Positions 53,253 to 62,975 of a DNA stretch of 64,000 bases are shown here, piece after piece. The notes below the pieces were generated by a model that saw only the letters and a list, made by a program, of their open reading frames with translations, searched no databases and was not told the DNA's origin. The stretch spans positions 186,001 to 250,000 of the forward strand of contig CANLUH010000006.1 in assembly GCA_947494205.1 (NCBI GenBank), written 5' to 3'. The stretch's first letter is position 1, and every line of letters starts with the position of its first letter. The position numbers were made by a program, and so were the translations under genes. The DNA comes from an uncultured Flavobacteriaceae bacterium (GTDB lineage Bacteria > Bacteroidota > Bacteroidia > Flavobacteriales > Flavobacteriaceae).

Positions 53253-53268
53253 TTGGCACATTTTTAGC
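53253..53268 (+). promoter_or_regulatory. Sigma-54-like promoter before groES
   Basis: TTGGCAC (53253-53259), then A, five T and AGC (53266-53268). The GG (53255-53256) and GC (53267-53268) are 12 nt apart, which is the exact spacing of TGGCAC-N5-TTGC elements at -24/-12; one T is replaced by A. It lies about 50 nt before the groES ATG. No TAnnTTTG box was found here. Confidence 0.5.
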
Positions 53269-53318
53269 TTAGACTATCATTATAAATAATAATCTAATTA
53301 ATTAAAACATACATTAAA

Positions 53319-53597
53319 ATGAGTAAAGTAAACATTAAACCACTAGCAGATCGTGTTCTTGTAGAGCCTTTACCAGCAGAAACAAAAACAGCATCTGGGT
53401 TATACATTCCAGATTCCGCACAAGAAAAACAACATAAAGGAACAGTTGTAGCTATAGGAACAGGAAAAAAAGACGAGCCTTTAACAGTAAAAGTTGGAGA
53501 TAAAGTGCTTTATGGAAAATATTCTGGTTCGGAATTAACGTTAGATGGCAATGATTATTTAATGATGAGAGAAGAAGATATTCTTGCAATTATCTAA
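53319..53597 (+). CDS. groES: Co-chaperonin GroES
   Basis: The 92 residues match GroES throughout: [19 protein letters not shown] at the start, mobile-loop [20 protein letters not shown], and [15 protein letters not shown]-type C-terminus. It caps the GroEL cage during folding. It is first gene of groESL, with a 111-nt gap to groEL that holds an inverted repeat. Confidence 0.97.
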   Translation: MSKVNIKPLADRVLVEPLPAETKTASGLYIPDSAQEKQHKGTVVAIGTGKKDEPLTVKVGDKVLYGKYSGSELTLDGNDYLMMREEDILAII

Positions 53598-53600
53598 AGT

Positions 53601-55343
<1,743 letters not shown>

Positions 55344-55371
55344 TATCATTATAAACACAATATATTAAAAG

Positions 55372-55404
55372 CCTGTTTCTAAACATTTAGAGACAGGTTT
55401 TTTT
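55372..55404 (+). terminator. Intrinsic terminator after groEL
   Basis: CCTGTTTCTAAA (55372-55383) pairs with TTTAGAGACAGG (55386-55397), with one G-T wobble; T7 follows. Confidence 0.88.
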
Positions 55405-55431
55405 ATGTCTTAAATTAAGTAATTGTACAAA

Positions 55432-55501
55432 AAGGGTTAATCAACCCTATAGTATTAGGCTATTTAGCTAACTCCCTAGCAAATACTGCTATCTATATTT
55501 G
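55432..55501 (+). promoter_or_regulatory. Promoter region of the unknown nine-gene cluster
   Basis: TATATTTG (55494-55501) fits TAnnTTTG and lies 28 nt before the first ATG. No TTG was seen at -33. An inverted repeat AGGGTT-4 nt-AACCCT (55432-55447) about 45 nt upstream of the box is a possible operator. Confidence 0.45.
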
Positions 55502-55529
55502 GAAACTAAGTTTTTAAACTCAAACAAAT

Positions 55530-56582
55530 ATGGAAAATACAGTTATTATCAATTCAATAGGTACAGCTAGTCCTAAAGTATCTAAAGTTCTTTCAGAAGC
55601 ATTTAAAATCCCACAAGATTTTATGCTAAAATTATTATACACAGCACCTTCTGTACTATTTCAAAAAGTAGACGAAGCATTAGCTACAAAAGCCGAAGAG
55701 ACACTTTCTCAACTAGGTTTAGAAGTTAGTGTTCTAAATAAAGAAGACTCTTTAAACATTAGTAAAGAGCTAGTAGATGTAAGTATTTATTTTGAAAACA
55801 TTTTAAATCTACCTACAGTAATAGAACAATTATCTGACTTTTTAGGTTGTAAACAAGCCGAAGCTTTAAATGTGCTATTAGATCAACCTAGCATTATATT
55901 AGGAGATGTTTCTGTTGCAACAGCAGAGGCTCTTCAAAAAAGAATAAATGCTTCAGTATGTTATTCTAATCCTAAAAAAGACTTATTCACCATTACCATT
56001 TCTAAAGACATTCCAACGAATACTTTAAAGTCTATAGAAAAAAGATTAGGCAAAACGGCTAGCATTAATGATGACTATTTTGTTATTAAAGATCTTACTT
56101 ATACAGAATGCAGCACAATCTGGCGAGATGCACAGTCTAAAAAACAGATTAATATTATTAACCAAACGCATCAACTGGTTAGTATGGAATTAACTTCTTT
56201 TAATCCTGAGGATGCAAATCAAATTCAGTTTTTAACTCAAGAAGTTGGTATGCCTTCAGAAATATTACCAGAACTTAATAACAACTTACCCATATTACTT
56301 TTTGAAAACATAAGCGCTAAGCAAGCTAAACATTATAGTGATTTATCTAAAGAAGCTGGTGTTACAATTACTATTGAAACACAATTAAACACTAAAAAAC
56401 ATATTGCTATAAGTAATATTAAAAATCCTGAAAGTGTACTAAATATACTCTCTCAATTTATAGATACCAAAAACTTAAAAATAACTACAAACTGGAAAAG
56501 CGAAACTGCTTTCCCTGCTTTAATTGCTAGGTACTTACACAAACAGTTAGAGGAACTAGAGTGTAATTCGGAAATTATATAA
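55530..56582 (+). CDS. Cluster protein 1: tandem units resembling the bL12 C-terminal domain
   Basis: The 350-residue soluble protein shows at least three units with a common layout: helix, L-L-x-x-x-P, short strand, helix with Ala-rich face, then G-x-x-V strand. Examples begin IPQDFMLKLLYTAPSVLFQK (about 27), CKQAEALNVLLDQPSIILGD (about 107) and MPSEILPELNNNLPILLFEN (about 238). This resembles the fold pattern of the ribosomal bL12 C-terminal domain, which binds protein factors. There is no signal peptide. It leads the cluster, 3 nt before the next gene. The family is not recognised; the bL12 comparison is inference from pattern. Confidence 0.7.
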   Translation: MENTVIINSIGTASPKVSKVLSEAFKIPQDFMLKLLYTAPSVLFQKVDEALATKAEETLSQLGLEVSVLNKEDSLNISKELVDVSIYFENILNLPTVIEQLSDFLGCKQAEALNVLLDQPSIILGDVSVATAEALQKRINASVCYSNPKKDLFTITISKDIPTNTLKSIEKRLGKTASINDDYFVIKDLTYTECSTIWRDAQSKKQINIINQTHQLVSMELTSFNPEDANQIQFLTQEVGMPSEILPELNNNLPILLFENISAKQAKHYSDLSKEAGVTITIETQLNTKKHIAISNIKNPESVLNILSQFIDTKNLKITTNWKSETAFPALIARYLHKQLEELECNSEII

Positions 56583-56585
56583 GTT

Positions 56586-57131
56586 ATGGACGATAAAAAA
56601 ATGTTACATGTACGTATTGCCGAGCGTGGTAAAATGCATGCTTTAGATAAAAATTATAAAGAAGCTTTACGCCATTATAAAGAAGCACTTAGAATAGTAC
56701 AATCTCAAAAAGATAGCGAGTTATTTTTTCAACATTACTCGCAATGCGTTATGGAGTCGCTTGAGCAATCTGGCGCCAATAATGAGGTGATTTCATTTTG
56801 CGAAAATTATAGAGCTTTTTTAAAAGAGAAAGAAACTAACGATTTAGTAGATAAACACAATGCTTTTGTTTGCGAACGCCAAGCTATACAACATCTACTG
56901 AAAGAAGAAACTGATATGGCTTTAGATTTACTTCTAGAAGCAAAAACCAGTTTAAAAAAGCACAAACAACCTATAACAGAACAACTATTAAACTGGTTAC
57001 AACGTGGTTATAGTATTAACAAAAAACAAATACTAGGGCTACAAAAAAAACACAATTATTTTATAGTAAGGCAAGAATTAATAAATCCAGACATAGCAAT
57101 GGATTTACCCGAAGCCTTCTCAGCATTTTAA
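56586..57131 (+). CDS. Cluster protein 2: TPR-like helical protein
   Basis: The 181-residue helical protein lacks a signal peptide. RIAERGKMHALDKNYKEALR and HYKEALRIVQSQKDSELFFQ fit a TPR motif (about 8-42), and later helices (EETDMALDLLLEAKTSLKKH) suggest a second unit. The tail ends in NPDIAMDLPEAFSAF. It probably acts as a binding helper for a cluster partner. Gaps of 3 nt and 20 nt to the neighbours show one transcript. Confidence 0.7.
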   Translation: MDDKKMLHVRIAERGKMHALDKNYKEALRHYKEALRIVQSQKDSELFFQHYSQCVMESLEQSGANNEVISFCENYRAFLKEKETNDLVDKHNAFVCERQAIQHLLKEETDMALDLLLEAKTSLKKHKQPITEQLLNWLQRGYSINKKQILGLQKKHNYFIVRQELINPDIAMDLPEAFSAF

Positions 57132-57151
57132 CAATTTAAAAACAAAACAAT

Positions 57152-58969
57152 ATGTCAACGAATGTTCAAAAATTTGACGAAGGGTCAAAAATATTAAAGA
57201 ATATAGACGTAAGTAGCATTGTATCTGGGTTAGCATTAGGTATCGCAGAAGCTCAAGAGCGTTTAGATAACAATTCTATCTCGCAGTTAATACGTTTAGC
57301 AGACACAAAAGTAGCTGGTAAATCGCTATTAGAATTTGGTTTTCAGCCTGCTTTTTATGCCTTTGATTACGCTGATGTTTCTGCTTCTATACAACTAAAA
57401 ATGGCAGTTCAGGAATCTGTTTCTGTAGATTTTAGTATAGAAGCTTCTTACAGCAGTAATACTACTTTTAATAAGGATTTCTTTAATCAGTTAAGAAAAA
57501 ACAAAAGTAAATCGACAAGTAAATACTCTAAAACACAAAAAACAATAGCACTAGAAGCCAAAACTTCAAAAAACGTTAGTGTTAATGAAGAGTCGTTTAA
57601 AATACATGAAGAAGAAGGTTCTATTTCTAAAATAGAATCTGCTGAAGAAAAAATGCGAGACGATAGCGAAGAATTAAGAGTAGAAAGTGTTATAGATAAC
57701 AAACAAGAACTTACTAACGAAACCAATAGTGATGTTTACATTAGAGAAGAAAATGGCTATATCGTTATCACCAATCCAATAGAGCATACAAATGTAACAG
57801 CCTTATTAAAATTAGATCCAGATTATACTACTGCGAAAGATATTCGTATTAAAGGGGGAAGTACTGTAAACGCTTCAAGTCTTTTCAGTAAAACTGGTGA
57901 TTTTAACACAACATTAACTAATGCTACAACAGCTAATAATGGTAATTCTCCAACAACACCAGGAGAAGTTGTAGGTATTAATAAAAATGGTATACGAAGA
58001 GGGACTACAGATACACCTTATGCTTTTTATTTTGGTTGGGATAAACATAAAGTAAATTACGATTATGCTTACAATCAATCAAACCCATCTTTAACAACAG
58101 ACGATATCGAGCTGCTTGCTTTTGTGTTAAAAGAATCTACTTTAAAAATAACTATTAAAGGCTATACAGATGGCAGTGGAAGCGACTCTCAAGCAAACTC
58201 AGATTATAACAAAGCACTAGGATTAAAAAGAGCAACCGCATTAAAGGAAGCTTTAGAAGGTTTTGCTGGTAAAAAACTAGACAGTCAAATAACTACCGAA
58301 ACTTACGGTGAAGACTTAGCCACTAACAGCGATAAGTTACCAGAAATAAGAAAAGTAACCATAGAATTTGACGCCACTACCCTATTCGACTTTATTTATT
58401 TTCAAGGTGGGCATATTACAACTGGCGCTACTACATCTGCACCAGAAGAGTACGTATATCTATTAGCAACAAACCCTACTGTAGATAAAGATGTTATTTT
58501 TCAATTTGGAAGTACAACCTATACTTTAGTAGATATTGCTAATACTATAAATAGATTTTCAGCTCTAACTAATAACAAAGGAAAAATAGACGAGTTTTTT
58601 GTAGAAAAACATAACGAGTCTTACTATTTATTGCATGAAGAAGCTAAAGTAAATTACTTTTTACACTCTAAAGAGAATAAAGAAATAAACGTAGAAATAG
58701 AGAATAAAGCTTCTGCAGAACTAGACAAAGACAAGACAGACATTTACGTTAGTGATACACAGAATGATACCTCTAAGCTAAAAGAATCTTCAAAAGATTT
58801 TGAAGGTGACAGAGCATTCGCTGTAAGTGGTTCTTTAGACGTCCGTTATGCTAGACAATTTGGAATGTCTATAGAAGGAAACGCCTCTGTTTCTGCACGT
58901 ATGGTATCTGTTCCGCCACCAACAGCTTTAGAAAACTATATACAATCACTTTCTAATTCTGGAAATTAA
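57152..58969 (+). CDS. Cluster protein 3: family member with inserted OmpA-like domain
   Basis: The 605 residues have no signal peptide. Residues about 20-95 carry the cluster-family N-half (SGLALGIAEAQERLDNNSIS, LLEFGFQPAFYAFDYADVSA). A polar linker and small strand domain follow. Residues about 286-406 form an OmpA-like domain (TLKITIKGYTDGSGSDSQAN, KALGLKRATALKEAL). The family C-half ends the protein (about 550-605; RQFGMSIEGNASVSARMVSV, then PPPTALE). So the OmpA-like domain sits inside a split family domain. OmpA-like domains usually bind peptidoglycan in the periplasm, which does not fit a protein without an export signal. Confidence 0.75.
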   Translation: MSTNVQKFDEGSKILKNIDVSSIVSGLALGIAEAQERLDNNSISQLIRLADTKVAGKSLLEFGFQPAFYAFDYADVSASIQLKMAVQESVSVDFSIEASYSSNTTFNKDFFNQLRKNKSKSTSKYSKTQKTIALEAKTSKNVSVNEESFKIHEEEGSISKIESAEEKMRDDSEELRVESVIDNKQELTNETNSDVYIREENGYIVITNPIEHTNVTALLKLDPDYTTAKDIRIKGGSTVNASSLFSKTGDFNTTLTNATTANNGNSPTTPGEVVGINKNGIRRGTTDTPYAFYFGWDKHKVNYDYAYNQSNPSLTTDDIELLAFVLKESTLKITIKGYTDGSGSDSQANSDYNKALGLKRATALKEALEGFAGKKLDSQITTETYGEDLATNSDKLPEIRKVTIEFDATTLFDFIYFQGGHITTGATTSAPEEYVYLLATNPTVDKDVIFQFGSTTYTLVDIANTINRFSALTNNKGKIDEFFVEKHNESYYLLHEEAKVNYFLHSKENKEINVEIENKASAELDKDKTDIYVSDTQNDTSKLKESSKDFEGDRAFAVSGSLDVRYARQFGMSIEGNASVSARMVSVPPPTALENYIQSLSNSGN

Positions 58970-58984
58970 AACCAATAAAGCACT

Positions 58985-59467
58985 ATGAAAACTCCAGAAA
59001 TCGTACAAACGTTAATGAATGCGCCTCTACCGCTAATGTTAGAAAAACTAGGCGCTTCTATAGCAAATGCACAAACGGCTTTAGATGCTAACTCTATAAA
59101 GTTAGCCAATGAAATGTCTAATGTAGAAGTTGCTATTGGAGATGACACCTATAATCTAATAAGCCTAGGTTTTGCACCCACATTTTATGTTTTCACAGAG
59201 GCTTCTTTTGAAGTAAAAATGGAGTTTTCTATTGCAGAATCCGAAGATGTAGGCGTAAGTGGCAGCTTAAATTACGGAAAGGGTAAAAGTGACGAAACAA
59301 GTACACAAATGTTTGGCGTATCGGTTTCTGCTCATTATGCTAGAAAATTTTCTATGTCGGCAGAAGGCTCCTCGTCTATAGCAGCTAAAATTGTATCGCT
59401 TCCCGCACCAGAAACGTTCTACGAAATATTAAAATCGACACTCAACAAAACCGAAGACGATAAGTAG
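58985..59467 (+). CDS. Cluster protein 4: minimal family member
   Basis: The 160 residues are close to the bare family core. N-half: NAPLPLMLEKLGASIANAQT, ALDANSIKLANEMSNVEVAI. Middle: LISLGFAPTFYVFTEASFEV. C-half: SVSAHYARKFSMSAEGSSSI, AAKIVSLPAPETFYEI. No signal peptide. The helix-then-strand-then-helix layout suggests a subunit that assembles with its paralogues. It lies 15 nt after protein 3. Confidence 0.8.
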   Translation: MKTPEIVQTLMNAPLPLMLEKLGASIANAQTALDANSIKLANEMSNVEVAIGDDTYNLISLGFAPTFYVFTEASFEVKMEFSIAESEDVGVSGSLNYGKGKSDETSTQMFGVSVSAHYARKFSMSAEGSSSIAAKIVSLPAPETFYEILKSTLNKTEDDK

Positions 59468-59518
59468 TCTACGATGACCACAACACAAGAAATAAATGTT
59501 TAATTAAAAATGTAAATT

Positions 59519-60424
59519 ATGTTACACAGAAACCCAAGAATTGGGCAAGAATTACTAGATGTACCTATGGGAGACATGATTAGAGATATGGCATTCGCTA
59601 TTGCCGAAGCTCAAATCAAGTTAGATCAAAACTCCATGGAAGTCGCCGAAATGATGGGCGGATTAAAAACAATAACGCACACTGATCCAGATGGCAATGA
59701 GATTGTTACTTACGAGGACAGTCGTGTATTCTTTGGAAAAGAAAAACTCTTAACAAAAGACGCTGTTTCTGCTCACAATGCTTCAGACGATTTAGCTTAC
59801 AAAACAGAAATAAGAAGAGAACTAGGCTCAGGTAATTACGAGTACACCAATTTAAAAAACGAAACCACATTAGCTAGCTTACCTGCAACTCAACAAGAAG
59901 ATGCTGGCTCTAACAAATTAAAATACTTGTTTGCGCCAGCTGGTGCAGCAAAAGGATGGTACGTATGGAATGATACAGATGGTGAGTACCAAAGATTAAA
60001 AGCGACACCTATAGATATTAAAATAGCCCTTGCAGATGGCGTTGGCCCAAATGGAGACATTTTTGTATCCCAGCGTCTGTCTATGTTAGAACTAGGGTTT
60101 TCGCCAACAATGTATCAATTTGTTGACACTATTATAGAAACTAAAGTAAGTATTAAATATTCTAGAGAAGCAACTGCTAGTGTCTCTGTACAGAGAACAC
60201 GAAAGGATGGTTTATCGTTAAACTGGGGCAAAAATTTATCTTATAATAGAAACGTAACAACGTCTCAAGTTAATGCAACTTACGCTTCTAAATATAATTA
60301 CTCTGCTGAAGGTTCCAGTCTATTACGAACCAAATTAGTACCTATTCCACCACCAGCAATTTTAGAAGAGCGAATAGCACAACAAATGGAATTAGTAAGA
60401 CAAAGAAGCGGAAGCGAATCATAA
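59519..60424 (+). CDS. Cluster protein 5: family member with long insertion
   Basis: The 301 residues have the family N-half (DVPMGDMIRDMAFAIAEAQI, KLDQNSMEVAEMMGG), then an insertion of about 115 residues with HTDPDGNEIVTYEDSRVFFG and YLFAPAGAAKGWYVWNDTDG, then the middle block (LSMLELGFSPTMYQFVDTII) and C-half (ATYASKYNYSAEGSSLLRTK, LVPIPPPAILEER). No signal peptide. The insertion is strand-rich and unassigned. The gap of 51 nt before it is the largest in the cluster. Confidence 0.8.
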   Translation: MLHRNPRIGQELLDVPMGDMIRDMAFAIAEAQIKLDQNSMEVAEMMGGLKTITHTDPDGNEIVTYEDSRVFFGKEKLLTKDAVSAHNASDDLAYKTEIRRELGSGNYEYTNLKNETTLASLPATQQEDAGSNKLKYLFAPAGAAKGWYVWNDTDGEYQRLKATPIDIKIALADGVGPNGDIFVSQRLSMLELGFSPTMYQFVDTIIETKVSIKYSREATASVSVQRTRKDGLSLNWGKNLSYNRNVTTSQVNATYASKYNYSAEGSSLLRTKLVPIPPPAILEERIAQQMELVRQRSGSES

Positions 60425-60440
60425 ATATTAAGTAAACACT

Positions 60441-60941
60441 ATGGCTAATATAACTAGAGAATTATTAAACGCACCTTTACCAGAATTAGTAAAAAGTCTT
60501 GGAATTGGTATTGCACAAGCGCAAAGAGCTTTAGACAGAGTGTCTATGGATTTAGCACGAGAACTTGTAGACACTAAAATAGAACTTGGTGGTACAGAAT
60601 ATAGTTTATTAGCCTTGGGGTTTACCCCAACATTTTATCAATACACAGATACTGTACTAGAAGCTAAAGTTGCTTTTTCTATGACGAAATCTAGAGAAAT
60701 TGGAGTTTCTGCAACTGTTAGCGGTGGAGTTAATGTTGGTTTTGCCGCAGTAAGTGCCTCTGTAACGGCAAGCTACTCGCAAAAGTACCAATACTCTGCA
60801 GAAGGCAGTTCTTTAATACGCACAAAACTAGTATCTGTACCTAACCCTCCTGCATTCGAGCAACGTTTAAGAGCATTAATAGAAACAGAATTAGAAGACA
60901 GAAGAGAAGCTATAAACCCACCAAATCAAACCACTTCATAA
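60441..60941 (+). CDS. Cluster protein 6: minimal family member
   Basis: The 166 residues are the clearest copy of the family. N-half: LNAPLPELVKSLGIGIAQAQ, RALDRVSMDLARELVDTKIE. Middle: LLALGFTPTFYQYTDTVLEA, KVAFSMTKSREIGVSATVSG. C-half: SVTASYSQKYQYSAEGSSLI, RTKLVSVPNPPAFEQRL. The alternating small and polar residues in the centre suggest an amphipathic beta sheet. No signal peptide. It lies 16 nt after protein 5 and 10 nt before protein 7. Confidence 0.8.
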   Translation: MANITRELLNAPLPELVKSLGIGIAQAQRALDRVSMDLARELVDTKIELGGTEYSLLALGFTPTFYQYTDTVLEAKVAFSMTKSREIGVSATVSGGVNVGFAAVSASVTASYSQKYQYSAEGSSLIRTKLVSVPNPPAFEQRLRALIETELEDRREAINPPNQTTS

Positions 60942-60951
60942 TACTAATACT

Positions 60952-62244
60952 ATGGCAAAGCACTGGAAAGATTTAGTCCCTTCTAAAAAAGAAGAACAAC
61001 AAAAAGACACTGTTGACTTTTCAAAACTTTTACAAACTGACCCAAAACAAGAACAGGTTTTAGAAGATATATCGGGTGCTAACCCGTCCTTAAAAGCATT
61101 ATTAGAAGAACAAAAAACACTAGAGCAAAACATGGATGCGCTAACTGGTAAAAAACCAGAGCAATCCAATAGTAACAGGTTTTATGACAACGAAATAAAA
61201 AGTCCGTTAGAAAAACGAAAAGAAGAACAAAAACGAGAAAAAGAAAGAGCATCACATTTAGATGCCTTTAAACAAAAAAAAGTAAAGGAAAATAAATGGT
61301 TAGAAAAACGAAGTCTTAAAACCAATAAAGACACACGCCCTAAGCAGCCGGCAGCTAAACAAGCTTCAATACTTAAAAAAGTAGATGAAGCAAAAGCGTT
61401 TTACGACAAGCTAGATGCTAAACAAAGCAAACTAAAAGAAGCATCACGTTATAAAAAAGCAAATAGTTTAAACACAGTAAATACAAAAAAAACAGCTCCA
61501 ACACCTAAAAAAGAAAAAACAGCACTTAAAAATATTGCAAAAAAAATAGATAAAACAACGTCTTTTTTAAAAACACTAGACAATAATAAAACAGCATTTA
61601 CTAATATAAAGAAAGCACCTAGTAAGACAACTAAGAAAATAAAACCGTCTAAAAGACAAACTGTAAAAAAAGACCCTTTATTTAGTAATACTACTACTAA
61701 ACCGATAACAATAAAAAAAGCTATTAATACAGTTAAAACGGTTTCTAAAACTACAGATAAAGCAATACAGTTTTACAACAAAATAGGGGACACCTCTAAC
61801 ATAAAAAACAAATTAGCCTCTGTAAACCAATTAAAAACAAACGATACCATAAAAAGTAGCAATACAGAATCTAACTTAAATCTGGACCAATTAGACAATA
61901 AAAAAAGTAAAGTAGATTCTATTTTTAATACAGCTAATAAAACGAATAAAAAGGTAAAAACGGCAACTCAGTTTTTAGAAAACACCTTAATAAAAAAAGA
62001 ATCTTTACTAAAAAAAGAGCCTATAAAAGACACATCATTATCTACAGACATATTAAAAACGCTTTTCACGAAGAAAGAAAACAAAACCAATGCAAAAGGG
62101 TTTAATATAAATGTTAACGATGTAAAAGCAACAGTATCTAAACTAAAAACAATAAAAAAAGGAGTAGATAATTGGTCTAAAAAACGAGACGAACTTAGAA
62201 AAACTAAGAAAAAAGATAGCGGTACCTCTAGACTATCCGTATAA
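60952..62244 (+). CDS. Cluster protein 7: lysine-rich repeat protein
   Basis: The 430 residues are very rich in Lys, Asn and Thr and are strongly basic; low in hydrophobics, so likely extended or disordered. About five imperfect units share a K-x-x-D/T-x-A-x-x-F-x-x-x-L core: KKVDEAKAFYDKLDAKQSKL (about 141), KKIDKTTSFLKTLDNNKTAF (about 196), KTTDKAIQFYNKIGDTSNIK (about 266), NKKVKTATQFLENTLIKKES (about 329) and KTIKKGVDNWSKKRDELRKT (about 396). The N-terminus has KHWKDLVPSKKEEQQ. It may bind acidic partners, nucleic acid or other cluster subunits. Confidence 0.75.
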   Translation: MAKHWKDLVPSKKEEQQKDTVDFSKLLQTDPKQEQVLEDISGANPSLKALLEEQKTLEQNMDALTGKKPEQSNSNRFYDNEIKSPLEKRKEEQKREKERASHLDAFKQKKVKENKWLEKRSLKTNKDTRPKQPAAKQASILKKVDEAKAFYDKLDAKQSKLKEASRYKKANSLNTVNTKKTAPTPKKEKTALKNIAKKIDKTTSFLKTLDNNKTAFTNIKKAPSKTTKKIKPSKRQTVKKDPLFSNTTTKPITIKKAINTVKTVSKTTDKAIQFYNKIGDTSNIKNKLASVNQLKTNDTIKSSNTESNLNLDQLDNKKSKVDSIFNTANKTNKKVKTATQFLENTLIKKESLLKKEPIKDTSLSTDILKTLFTKKENKTNAKGFNINVNDVKATVSKLKTIKKGVDNWSKKRDELRKTKKKDSGTSRLSV

Positions 62245-62256
62245 AGAGATAATAAT

Positions 62257-62973
62257 ATGAGCACACAAAATACAGCACTAACATTAAAAGAAATACTACT
62301 AGGCATTTCCGATAGTTTAAACGAAGCCCAGCATCAATTACGAAATGCAGCACCTTACGATGAATACGGAAGACCTAATACATTATATACATTACCGTAT
62401 TTAGATTTTAATTTACAGGTAGAAGCCGAATTTGAAAATATAACAGACACAGAGTATAATTATGGCACCAATAAAACCGTAGGTAAATTAGCAACTACAG
62501 AAACTTATCAAGCTGCACAAAGTTACTTACCAGCACTATCTTTTCGTCCAGTAAACAAAAAAACATTATCTAAAGAAACCAATAAAATAACGAGTACTAT
62601 TTCTGGTCGTTTTGTAGCCGTTATGCCAAATGAAGGCTTACCTCAACTTATTATAGATGCTAAACCAGAACGTACAACAACAAATGGATTATATACTATT
62701 AATGTAGAAGTGTTTAATTCTGCTGGAGAAAAAATACCGAGTGCTTTAGTAGAATTTAATTATGATGTAAATAAAGCTAATCTTTTAAATCCAGATACAA
62801 CATTAAACCATACAACCAACTTTTTAAAGAAAGGAGAAATATTAACCGATATAGAAGGTAAAGTAAAAAACCAAATACAAATTGACACTACAGATTACAA
62901 CTCTAAAAGTATTATTCCTATTCTAATAAATGTAGGCACAGTATCTACTCAAATATCAATTCAAAAATATTAA
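62257..62973 (+). CDS. Cluster protein 8: divergent family member with C-terminal Ig-like domain
   Basis: The 238 residues start with a related helix (LKEILLGISDSLNEAQHQLR), a strand block (LPYLDFNLQVEAEFENITDT) and a C-half reminiscent of the family (TSTISGRFVAVMPNEGLPQL). Residues about 140-238 look like an Ig-like or invasin-type domain (YTINVEVFNSAGEKIPSALV, EFNYDVNKANLLNPD). No signal peptide. It is the fifth probable relative in the cluster, more distant than proteins 3-6. Confidence 0.65.
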   Translation: MSTQNTALTLKEILLGISDSLNEAQHQLRNAAPYDEYGRPNTLYTLPYLDFNLQVEAEFENITDTEYNYGTNKTVGKLATTETYQAAQSYLPALSFRPVNKKTLSKETNKITSTISGRFVAVMPNEGLPQLIIDAKPERTTTNGLYTINVEVFNSAGEKIPSALVEFNYDVNKANLLNPDTTLNHTTNFLKKGEILTDIEGKVKNQIQIDTTDYNSKSIIPILINVGTVSTQISIQKY

Positions 62974-62975
62974 TT

